Positions 42,135 through 50,204 of a DNA stretch of 64,000 bases are shown here, in pieces. Under the pieces are notes generated by a model, which was given only the letters and a program-made list of their open reading frames with translations, was not told the DNA's origin and searched no databases. The DNA is from Gemmatimonadota bacterium. Its GTDB lineage: Bacteria; Gemmatimonadota; Gemmatimonadetes; Gemmatimonadales; GWC2-71-9. The stretch spans positions 131,352-195,351 of the forward strand of contig JAJCZX010000010.1 in the NCBI GenBank assembly GCA_029262195.1, read 5' to 3'. Positions within the stretch are counted from its first letter, which is position 1, and each line of letters begins with the position of its first letter. A program made the position numbers and the translations under genes.

Positions 42135-42830
42135 GTGCCGCTTGTTTCTATGCTGAAAAAAATCAGGGATTTGTTTGGTTTGGAATCGTTGCCTCACCGG
42201 CCACCTCTATCCCCTCGATTTGCGGTCTATTCGGCCGCGGCCTATTTGATTCCCGTAGTGGTCCAACTCGGTTTTCCGGAAGATCCTGCCCTTACTGATG
42301 AGTTGGTGTGGCTGGTGACTCTGGCCCCTGCTTTTCTCCTTGCTCTCCACTACGGACTGCCCGGGGCGCTATTGGCCCTGGTGCTGGGCACCGCCATTTT
42401 CGTGGCTGTGCAGATTTCGGTGACCTTGAATTACACTCCGGACGATTGGCGCATAACGGTACCTATCTACATTGCCTACGGGGCGCTCACAATAAGTGTC
42501 GGATGGCTCTCAGATCAGTTGCACGGCTTTTACAAACGGGTAATGGAGGGTGCGCGGATGTCTGCGATCGGCCAACTCGCATTGACCGTCAAACACGAAG
42601 TAAATAATGCCCTGACCCCGTTAATCGCCGAGACAGAGTTGATGCTGGAGGACGAGGATCCCCTCACCGATAGACAACGGGAGGCGATGCGCGGAATTCT
42701 CCAGTCCGCACTTCGCATTTCCCATGACGTCGACAAAATCACCAGACTTGAGGACGCACCGATTACAACAGTCCTCGGCGGGGTCGAGATGATTGATCTC
42801 TATACGGCCCGGACTACTGAAGAAGATTAG
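42135..42830 (+). CDS. Membrane protein with histidine kinase dimerisation domain but no ATPase domain
   Basis: This 231-residue protein starts at GTG 42135 (AAGAG upstream) or ATG 42150. Four hydrophobic helices lie at about 30-125 (YSAAAYLIPVVVQL, WLVTLAPAFLLALHYG, LLALVLGTAIFVAVQ and VPIYIAYGALTISVGWL). After them comes a HisKA-like region with the H box LTVKHEVNNALTPL, His154, and the second helix ending around residue 205. The protein then stops 26 residues later. There is no N, G1 or G2 box, and the downstream 185 bases hold no remnant of an HATPase domain. It may be a phosphotransfer protein or be phosphorylated by another kinase; alternatively, a decayed kinase. Confidence 0.8.
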   Translation: MPLVSMLKKIRDLFGLESLPHRPPLSPRFAVYSAAAYLIPVVVQLGFPEDPALTDELVWLVTLAPAFLLALHYGLPGALLALVLGTAIFVAVQISVTLNYTPDDWRITVPIYIAYGALTISVGWLSDQLHGFYKRVMEGARMSAIGQLALTVKHEVNNALTPLIAETELMLEDEDPLTDRQREAMRGILQSALRISHDVDKITRLEDAPITTVLGGVEMIDLYTARTTEED

Positions 42831-42931
42831 TGGTTGAAGTCAGACGAATCAAATGAATGAGGTGGCACGGTGCGCAGGTGGGGAAGATAGGCTGGGCCGC
42901 GGTGCTCCCGTCTCCGGTTTTTCGAACATTC

Positions 42932-42985
42932 TCGAACACTTTTTCTGGCGTTTTTGTTGCCAAAGAGTTGCATCAAGGGTACAGT
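42932..42985 (+). promoter_or_regulatory. Promoter and upstream element of the first HTH-kinase-permease gene
   Basis: TCGAACACTTT (42932-42942) is followed 25 bases after its first base by TTGCCA (42957-42962) and, after a 17-base spacer, by TACAGT (42980-42985), a good -35/-10 pair. A near copy of the first word (TCGAACATT) sits 10 bases upstream at 42922. The same 11-mer and a -10-like hexamer at the same distances precede the second fusion at 61138-61191. Confidence 0.6.
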
Positions 42986-43015
42986 CTCCACGTCACAACT
43001 CGGAGCCTTTGAAAT

Positions 43016-46000
43016 TTGCGTGTTCGCCTCAAGCTAGATCAACTTCGGACGATAGTCGCCGAGAGTTCGCTCTCTCAGAATCACTGGGCGATGAAAATTG
43101 GGCTTTCGCGTGGACATTGGTCGGAAATAGTCCAGGGAAAACACCCCTATGTGTCGGCCAAGACTCGAGAGAAAATCATCGACGCCTTTTCTGCGTCGTT
43201 CGATGACCTTTTCGAAATAGAAGAGGGCGATTCCATCCCGGAAGAAACCAGCGCGGGTGTTCATGCTGCCATCTCAGATCAATACCTTGTCGACAGCGAA
43301 ATTGGGCAGGGGGGAATGGGCACGGTGTATGTCGCCCGGGATTTGCGACACGGTAGACAGGTCGCTGTAAAAGTGATCAACCCCGAGGCCGTTACCGGAA
43401 TCGGGGCGGCGCAGTTTCTTAAAGAGACCAGGTTGACCGCCCGTCTGGAACACGAAAACATCCTCACGTTGCTTGACTCAGGTGAGGCTGCAGGGCATCC
43501 CTATTTCGTCATGCCTCTCGTTCGTGGCGGTTCGCTACGGGACTATTTGGACGCGCAAGGGCAATTGTCGGTCGAAGAATCTGCGGAAGTATTGAAGGGA
43601 GTCGCCAGGGCTCTCAGTTATGCTCATGGCGAGCGTGTGATCCACTGTGACATCAAACCTGAAAACATTCTGCGCACGTCCGATGGTCATACTTATGTGG
43701 CCGACTTCGGGATATCGCGATCCGTCCATCGCGAGGTGTTGGAGTGGCGTAGGCGCGGAGAAATTATTTCCTCGGCAGGCACTCCTGCCTACGTAAGCCC
43801 TGAGCAGGCAGCGGGCGAACCGGACCTCGACGCACGTAGCGATGTCTACAGCCTTGCCTGCGTCGTCTACGAGATGCTTGCCGGCGAAGCTCCCTTTGCA
43901 GGTCGCAATACGATGGAGGTGGTTTCTCGTCGTTTCACCGACGCGATTCCGAACATACGACATCTTGTGCCTTCGGTGCCCGTCTCAACCGCCCGTGTTC
44001 TTGAACGAGCGATGGAGGTAGACCGAGACCGGCGCTACGACAGCGTTAAAGAGTTCGCGAACGATATCGAGCGAAGTGTTACCGAGCGAAATGCAGCAGC
44101 AGAATCGCTATCGATAGCGTGGATTAGAACGACGGGTTTCGTGCGTCGAATGTTCGGTAAGGTGGGGCCCGGCAACGTAAGGGGCGCCAATCGGGTAGTG
44201 CTCGGCGTTGCCCGGATGTGGAACGACCTGGCGTATGCGGTCCGTGGTCTCCGGCAAAGGCCCGGTTTCGCCCTGGTCGCGGTGTTGACACTCGGATTGG
44301 GAATAGGAGTCAATGCTGCTCTGTTCGCGTTGGTAAACAGCATCTTTTTCCGAGACACCATTGTCGCTGCGCCTGAAACAGTTGTCGAAATCCACCGCGT
44401 TTCCAATCGCAGCGGCCGGTATTTTGCAATAAGTCACATTGACGCCAACGATATCATTGCCAACGCCGCCGACGTTTTTTCAGGTGTCACGAAATTCCGC
44501 TTTATCTCTGGTCAACTCGGCCTGCTGGATTCACCCGGGCGCTTGATAGGTGGCGAGCTGGTCAGCCACAACTACTTTGAAGTGTTGGGCGTTCCCATGC
44601 ATATGGGCCGAGGTTTTTTTCGGGAGGAAGACCAACCGTCCGGCAGTCCATCGGTGGCTGTGATTTCGTTCCGTGCGTGGGTCGAGGTGTTCGCGGCTGA
44701 CTCGTCGATCTTCGAAACTCCGGTGCGGATCAACGGGAGACCATACGAAGTAGTCGGGGTGGCTCCAGCAGAATTTACGGGTCGTTATCCCGGCATCAGC
44801 GCCGACGTCTGGTTGACGATGGCTATGGAAGATCACATCCAACCGAACAGTCTCACGAACAATAATATCTATGCTGTGGCAAGGTTACACGATGGGGTTT
44901 CTGCCGCGGCCGCCGAGAATGCCCTGTCATTGATGTCGCAAAGGTTCGATGAAGAACGGGGACGTACCAGGAATTGGGATTTCGGTGCCGTGGTTGCCGC
45001 TGAGTCGATCCTCCAACCCGGTCTGGATGAAGCCATCACCGCAATAGCTGCCCTTCTTATGGCGATCGTGATTATCGTTTTGCTAGTGACTTGCACCAAC
45101 CTTGCCGGGTTCCTTCTCGCCCGGGCCGCCGAGCGGCGCAAGGAGGTAGCTGTGCGGCTCGCTATGGGCGCGAGCAGGGGGACGGTCGTCCGGCAAATGC
45201 TTACGGAGTCGTTATTGCTGGGCCTTATCGGTGGGGCCGTGGGTGTTGTACTCGCCATAGTCATGGGGAGGATCGCCGGAGCCTTTCAACCGCCTTTGCC
45301 GATGCCCATCGACATCGATCCTCGCGTCGATGCGCGAGTATTGTTTTTCACATTTGTGGTGTCCGTTGTTGCGGGTGTTGTTTTCGGGTTGATCCCGGCG
45401 TCGCACGCGGCCAACCCTGAGGTTGCCTCAGTGTTGCGCGGGGCGTCAGGTGCGAGTGCGAGTCGTGCGGGAGCCCGGTGGCGGCGCGGTCTGGTGTCGG
45501 TGCAACTCGCGATGTCATTGTTGCTGCTGATCACCGCCGGTTTGTTCGTCCGAAGTTTGTGGAACGCTGCCCGGGTTGATCTGGGTTTTGTGAACGAACC
45601 TGCGGCGATCATCTCGGTCAACTTGAGAGGGAGCGGCTACGAAAGCTCTCGGTGGGCAGTTTTGCAACGACAACTGGTGGATGCGGCATCGTCTGTCCCG
45701 GGTGTAGCATCCGTAGCGGTTGCCAGTCGCATGCCCCTGGCTCTGGGCAACAATAGCCGGATTGTGAACTTGCCGGGCCAATCGCAACAGGATGGGCGGT
45801 TTATTGAATACGGTTCCTTCACTCCTAATTTCTTTGAAGCGTTTGGAGTACGTACACTGGCGGGACGGGTCTTTGACGAAATCGGATCCCCAGAATCTCC
45901 AGGAGTCATTCTCAGTGAGGCTGCTGCGCAGGTGTTCTTTTCTACCGCTGATGTTGTCGGGCGAACTATCATTATAGGCGGTAACCAGGACGCCCCGGCG

Positions 46001-46633
46001 ACAATCGTAGGGGTGGTTCCAAACATAAAAATAAAGACCCTCAACGAACGCCCTGAGCCGTTTCTATACCTGCCGATCGATCTATTCCCGGCTGCTGCTA
46101 TTCATTTGATCGCAAAAGGCGCCGGGAGCGATCGAGTGCTTTCGGAACAGGTAAGGGAGGCCCTGCTCGGGGTCGATCCGAATCTTTATGTCACCCAGGC
46201 TCGCACTCTGGACGACCACACCGGTATTATGTTCTATCTCCCCCGCATGGCCGTTCGCGTCACGTTGCTGTTTGCCGGCCTGGCGATCTTGTTGTCAGCA
46301 ATCGGCCTGTTCGGGGTTGTCAGTCACAACGTAGCCAGTCGCACCAAGGAAATTGGAATTCGTATCTCACTGGGCGCTTCCAACCGGTCCGTTGTGAGGT
46401 TGATAGTCATGGGAGGAGTGAAGATGGTGGTTACCGGAACAGTCATCGGCACCATCCTCGGATTAGTTGCGGGCAAGGGTGTTGAACGATTCCTCCTTGA
46501 AATGGAGGGATTCGATCCTGCCACGTTGGTGGCAACAGTCTCGATACTTGGTGTGGTCGGAGTGCTTGCGGCCTATATCCCGGCCCGGAGGGTCACGAAG
46601 GTGAATCCGGTGGAGGCGTTGAGGGCGGAGTAG
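43016..46633 (+). CDS. XRE-like HTH / Ser-Thr kinase / ADOP permease fusion (1205 residues)
   Basis: The TTG start follows an in-frame stop and CGGAG 10 bases upstream. Residues 1-60 are an XRE-like helix-turn-helix (AMKIGLSRGHWSEIVQGKHP). A Hanks kinase covers about 90-355: GQGGMG (97-102), Lys119 in VAVK, HCD (210-212) instead of HRD, Lys214, Asn217, DFG (230-232) and SPEQ. After a linker, a permease of the ADOP type starts near 405; its first helix reads GLGIGVNAALFALV and its end VTKVNPVEALRAE. All three parts look intact. The layout would put a DNA-binding domain and a kinase on the cytoplasmic face of an orphan FtsX-like permease. A plain ADOP gene follows 121 bases later. I know of no characterised protein with this layout. 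Confidence 0.92.
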   Translation: MRVRLKLDQLRTIVAESSLSQNHWAMKIGLSRGHWSEIVQGKHPYVSAKTREKIIDAFSASFDDLFEIEEGDSIPEETSAGVHAAISDQYLVDSEIGQGGMGTVYVARDLRHGRQVAVKVINPEAVTGIGAAQFLKETRLTARLEHENILTLLDSGEAAGHPYFVMPLVRGGSLRDYLDAQGQLSVEESAEVLKGVARALSYAHGERVIHCDIKPENILRTSDGHTYVADFGISRSVHREVLEWRRRGEIISSAGTPAYVSPEQAAGEPDLDARSDVYSLACVVYEMLAGEAPFAGRNTMEVVSRRFTDAIPNIRHLVPSVPVSTARVLERAMEVDRDRRYDSVKEFANDIERSVTERNAAAESLSIAWIRTTGFVRRMFGKVGPGNVRGANRVVLGVARMWNDLAYAVRGLRQRPGFALVAVLTLGLGIGVNAALFALVNSIFFRDTIVAAPETVVEIHRVSNRSGRYFAISHIDANDIIANAADVFSGVTKFRFISGQLGLLDSPGRLIGGELVSHNYFEVLGVPMHMGRGFFREEDQPSGSPSVAVISFRAWVEVFAADSSIFETPVRINGRPYEVVGVAPAEFTGRYPGISADVWLTMAMEDHIQPNSLTNNNIYAVARLHDGVSAAAAENALSLMSQRFDEERGRTRNWDFGAVVAAESILQPGLDEAITAIAALLMAIVIIVLLVTCTNLAGFLLARAAERRKEVAVRLAMGASRGTVVRQMLTESLLLGLIGGAVGVVLAIVMGRIAGAFQPPLPMPIDIDPRVDARVLFFTFVVSVVAGVVFGLIPASHAANPEVASVLRGASGASASRAGARWRRGLVSVQLAMSLLLLITAGLFVRSLWNAARVDLGFVNEPAAIISVNLRGSGYESSRWAVLQRQLVDAASSVPGVASVAVASRMPLALGNNSRIVNLPGQSQQDGRFIEYGSFTPNFFEAFGVRTLAGRVFDEIGSPESPGVILSEAAAQVFFSTADVVGRTIIIGGNQDAPATIVGVVPNIKIKTLNERPEPFLYLPIDLFPAAAIHLIAKGAGSDRVLSEQVREALLGVDPNLYVTQARTLDDHTGIMFYLPRMAVRVTLLFAGLAILLSAIGLFGVVSHNVASRTKEIGIRISLGASNRSVVRLIVMGGVKMVVTGTVIGTILGLVAGKGVERFLLEMEGFDPATLVATVSILGVVGVLAAYIPARRVTKVNPVEALRAE

Positions 46634-46754
46634 CGAGCTTGGATATATGAGGGGTTAATATTTGAGGGATGATTATTCTTTGGTCTATCCGTCCACCCTG
46701 AAACCTCCCGTGCTCATCCCCGTAGGTTTTTTCAACCCCACCCTCTGAGGACCC

Positions 46755-49196
46755 ATGATCAGTGGAGCATCAAGCCTACGGTACATTCTTCGCAAACTCT
46801 TTAAGAGCGTGGGATTCACCGCGACATCAATTATTACGTTGGCGACTGGGATCGGTGCCACAACCGCGATTTTTAGTGTGGTTTACTCGATCCTGCTAAA
46901 ACCGTTGCCGTTTCCTGAGGCTGAGTTGCTGGTCGACATCGCTCATACAGCTCCGGGTGTGGAGTTTCCCGAATTGGACCACTCCGTTGGTACCCACCTC
47001 CATTACCGCGAATTATCCCGTGTTTTGGAGGAGACCGCGGTTTACGACGAGGGGACGAGCAACGTTACCGGGGATGGTGAACCGGAGCGCCTGGATGTCT
47101 TAAGGACCTCTGCGTCGTTGTTTTCCGTCCTTCGAGCTACGGTGGCTACCGGGCGTCCGCTAATTGAAGCCGACAACGAACCGGGCGCGTCGCCCGTGGT
47201 GGTTTTGAGCAACGCTACCTGGCGCCAGCGGTACGCCAGCGATCCCCGGATCCTGGGAAGGTCGATAGCCGTCGATGGTGTTGATCGAGAAATCGTAGGG
47301 GTCATGCCGGCTGATTTTTCGTTCCCGTCCCCGGATATTCGTCTTTTCATCCCGATGGAAATCGATCCTGCCGAAGCCAGGTTCGGGAACTTCGGTCCGC
47401 GCGGGGTGGCCCGGTTGAACCCCGGTCAAACTGCTTCCGACGCGCAGAGTGAACTGCAGCAACTCGTGCAACGTTTACCCGAGCGTTTTCCTGATGCTAC
47501 TCTGGAGTTACTGGAAGGTGCTCAGTTCGGTTCGGTCGTTACTCCACTGCTGGAAAGAACCGTTGGCGATGTTAAGAGGACTCTAGTCGTGGTGCTTGGC
47601 GCTGTGGGTTTTGTTTTGTTAATTGCCTGCGCCAACGTTGCAAACCTTTTTATGGTGCGAGCCGAAGGGCACCGGAAGGAGATTGCGATCCGAACATCTC
47701 TTGGCGCGGGCAGTGGGGCGTTGGTGCGGTACTTCATGGCCGAAAGCCTAACGTTGTCAACCGTGAGTGCAATACTTGGGATTGGTCTGGCGGCTGGCTC
47801 GCTGAAGTTGCTGGTTGCACTTGGCCCTCAGGACCTTCCACGACTGAACGAAGTCGGCCTGAGTTTCCCTACCCTGGCCCTTGCAATAACTCTCTCAACT
47901 GTTGTAGGTGTGGTCTTCGCGACCGTTCCGATTTTCAAATACGGGGCGTTAAATCTTGCTACCAGTCTCAAAGATGGAAGCCGAAGCGCTTCAGTTGGTC
48001 GGGAGAGGCACCGCGCCAGAAATATGTTGGTGGTTTCCCAGGTGGCGCTCGCGGTGGTGTTACTCGTGGGGTCGGGCCTGATGTTGCAGAGTTTTCGTTA
48101 CATGAAAAATGTTGATCCTGGATTTGGTATTGATGGCCGCCTAACGGTTCAAGTGAGCCTTCCGCCGGATCGATATGACAGTACCGAAGATGTCGCTGAT
48201 TTCCATCTTGAAGCTGCAGAGCGTCTCGCTGCGATTCCGGGAGTCTTCGGGGCATCGGCCATCGCCAACATTCCACTGGGTAACAGAAGCTCGGGCGACC
48301 TGGTTGAGGCCGAGGGTGTGGTCAGAGGTCCCAATGAATTGCCGCCGGTGATGGAGCTCAATTGGGTCAGCCCGAACTACTTCGCAGAATCCGGGATAGA
48401 ATTCAACCGCGGCGAGGGCTTCTCACCTCCGATCAGTGAAACCGAAGCCCGGCAGGCGGTGATCACTGAGCAAGTGGCTCGAAGATACTGGCCCGACGTG
48501 TCCCCGCTTGGCAAGCGCCTCAACATCGATCCGCTTGAGGATCCGGAAGACCGCACATGGTACACGGTAGTCGGGGTTGTGCCGGATGTGAGAAGTTCAT
48601 CGTTGACTGAAGATCCGGTCGAGACGGTGTACCTCCAATTAAACGGAAGTTGGACTCAACGGACCGCGTCATATGTAATCAGATCCTCGCAGCCCACCGA
48701 TGTTCTGGTACCCGCCGTCCGGGAGGCCATGAGAGAACTTGATTCCAACCTTCCCCTGGCCAACATCCGCACCATGCAAGAGATAGCCAGCCGATCGTCC
48801 GCGCAGCTGGCCTTCACAATGTCGCTACTGGGCCTCGCAGCCGTTGTCGCTTTGCTGCTCGGATCGGTAGGCATATACGGTGTTATTTCCTACGTCTTCG
48901 CACAGCGTAACCAGGAAATCGGTGTGCGCATTGCCCTCGGAGCTCAACGTGGGACTATTAGTAGAATGGTACTGAAACAGGGAGGAATGTTGACCGCAGT
49001 CGGACTCGGCGTCGGACTCGTCGCAGCCGCCGTGCTCACGAGGTTCATGGAGAGTCTTTTGTTTGAAGTAAACCCAACAGACCCGGTGACGTTCGGAGTG
49101 GTCACCCTGTTGCTTGCACTCGTTAGCATGCTGGCCGCATATGTCCCCGCGAGGCGAGCAGCCAGGACTGATCCGCTCGAAGCGTTTCGGGAGTGA
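46755..49196 (+). CDS. ADOP-type orphan permease without prefix (copy E)
   Basis: This 813-residue protein starts directly with the permease core (first helix GIGATTAIFSVVYSILL near residue 35), without the N-terminal prefix seen in PadR-linked copies. GAGGA precedes the ATG. Two FtsX halves with periplasmic MacB-like domains are complete; the second carries GIYGVISYVFAQRNQEIGVR and the tail YVPARRAARTDPLEAFRE. No PadR gene adjoins it. It follows the HTH-kinase-permease fusion by 121 bases on the same strand and may be co-expressed with it, possibly forming a mixed permease pair. Confidence 0.9.
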   Translation: MISGASSLRYILRKLFKSVGFTATSIITLATGIGATTAIFSVVYSILLKPLPFPEAELLVDIAHTAPGVEFPELDHSVGTHLHYRELSRVLEETAVYDEGTSNVTGDGEPERLDVLRTSASLFSVLRATVATGRPLIEADNEPGASPVVVLSNATWRQRYASDPRILGRSIAVDGVDREIVGVMPADFSFPSPDIRLFIPMEIDPAEARFGNFGPRGVARLNPGQTASDAQSELQQLVQRLPERFPDATLELLEGAQFGSVVTPLLERTVGDVKRTLVVVLGAVGFVLLIACANVANLFMVRAEGHRKEIAIRTSLGAGSGALVRYFMAESLTLSTVSAILGIGLAAGSLKLLVALGPQDLPRLNEVGLSFPTLALAITLSTVVGVVFATVPIFKYGALNLATSLKDGSRSASVGRERHRARNMLVVSQVALAVVLLVGSGLMLQSFRYMKNVDPGFGIDGRLTVQVSLPPDRYDSTEDVADFHLEAAERLAAIPGVFGASAIANIPLGNRSSGDLVEAEGVVRGPNELPPVMELNWVSPNYFAESGIEFNRGEGFSPPISETEARQAVITEQVARRYWPDVSPLGKRLNIDPLEDPEDRTWYTVVGVVPDVRSSSLTEDPVETVYLQLNGSWTQRTASYVIRSSQPTDVLVPAVREAMRELDSNLPLANIRTMQEIASRSSAQLAFTMSLLGLAAVVALLLGSVGIYGVISYVFAQRNQEIGVRIALGAQRGTISRMVLKQGGMLTAVGLGVGLVAAAVLTRFMESLLFEVNPTDPVTFGVVTLLLALVSMLAAYVPARRAARTDPLEAFRE

Positions 49197-49272
49197 GATG
49201 ATGGTTGGACGGAACGGACAGAACAGGACGGAACGTGACTGAATAGGGCGGACTGAGATTGTATCTTCGACG

Positions 49273-49388
49273 GACCGTTCCGACCGTTCCGACCGTTCCG
49301 ACCGTTCCGACCGTTCCGACCGTTCCGACCGTTCCGACCGTTCCGACCGTTCCGACCGTTCCGACCGTTCCGACCGTTCCGACCTTCC
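49273..49388. repeat. 9-bp tandem repeat, 12 perfect copies
   Basis: GACCGTTCC is repeated 12 times without gaps or errors at 49273-49380, followed by a partial unit (GACCTTCC). It sits between the end of the ADOP gene (49196) and the end of the secreted-protein gene (49388, converging). On the minus strand it would read Arg-Ser-Glu repeats, but that frame is not a credible gene. Its copy number is likely variable. Confidence 0.9.
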
Positions 49389-50152
49389 TACTCTCCTGAG
49401 AGCACTCGCGCTATCTCGAAGACAGATTCTCCGCCGGTTATTGGGAAACTCACTTTGAGGATGTATGGCCATTGGCGGGATACCCAAAAGGTCAAAGACT
49501 GATTGGTCTCGACGACCCACGCATCAAGTTCCCCCAATCCGGGCACGGTTACCGGCTCGCGACCCGCGACAGAAAACTCGTAAGACGCGAGAGTGGGGTC
49601 GGTTCCGTTCCCGAAGTTGAAACGCACGAAGGGAAATGAAGCCGAGTATCCTGTTTCGAGTGGCGCGGCAGCAAACAACAATCCTCCGAGGCGCTGGTCG
49701 AAGGGAGCGTTCTCGAATTCGGCCGCGGCGTGGGATGCCGGCGTCAGAGCCGACCCCACGCCGGTTGCATCGAAATCACCTCCGGAAAAATCCCATTGCG
49801 TGGTGCCGTTGGCTCCGACCAGCTGAGCGGACACCGGTACGAGCGATGGAAAACGGGCGACGTTGGTCACGGTGAACGTCGTGCCGTCGAGGTTCTTGAA
49901 ATCCTGTGTTCTAACTAAGAGGTCGCCGAGCGAATCGGACAACAGTTCGACTTCATCATCAACTAACCGCTGCACATCGCTTTTGCCGTCGACAGTGTTT
50001 ACCTGGCTCCACACGACTTTGTAGGGAGTCATAAAGCTTGCGTCAATCTCACCGGACCCGAGGGTGAGTACATAGTTTTCGGCCTGGGCCGTGGCGAGAG
50101 CCGGGGTTCCGAGAACCAAGGTTAAAGTTAAGGCCGCCTGCATGCGTCTCAT
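49388..50152 (-). CDS. Secreted protein of unknown function (DUF3108-like)
   Basis: This 254-residue protein has a signal peptide (ALTLTLVLGTPALATAQ). The mature part is beta-rich, with a late WVSRQWPYILKVSFP strand typical of exported proteins like DUF3108 and other LolA-like beta-sheet proteins. No catalytic residues are recognisable. It follows the ADOP permease copy F by 52 bases on the same strand, so the two are probably one operon, and it may be a periplasmic partner of the permease. Its last codon adjoins the 9-bp tandem repeat. Confidence 0.65.
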   Translation of the reverse strand: MRRMQAALTLTLVLGTPALATAQAENYVLTLGSGEIDASFMTPYKVVWSQVNTVDGKSDVQRLVDDEVELLSDSLGDLLVRTQDFKNLDGTTFTVTNVARFPSLVPVSAQLVGANGTTQWDFSGGDFDATGVGSALTPASHAAAEFENAPFDQRLGGLLFAAAPLETGYSASFPFVRFNFGNGTDPTLASYEFSVAGREPVTVPGLGELDAWVVETNQSLTFWVSRQWPYILKVSFPITGGESVFEIARVLSGE

Positions 50153-50204
50153 ATTGTCTCCTGAGTGTTGTTAACTGTTAGAGTTGCGGGTTGCTCGGCC
50201 ATTG

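Noticed and set aside
42853..43206. 117-residue plus-strand frame over the start of the first fusion
   Set aside because: It covers the conserved promoter element and overlaps the helix-turn-helix in another frame. The second fusion has no equivalent.
48825..49520. Minus-strand frame with long Arg-Ser-Glu repeats
   Set aside because: The repeats are only the 9-bp tandem DNA repeat read on the other strand, and the rest is antisense to the ADOP gene E and the secreted-protein gene. There is no start signal or conserved domain.
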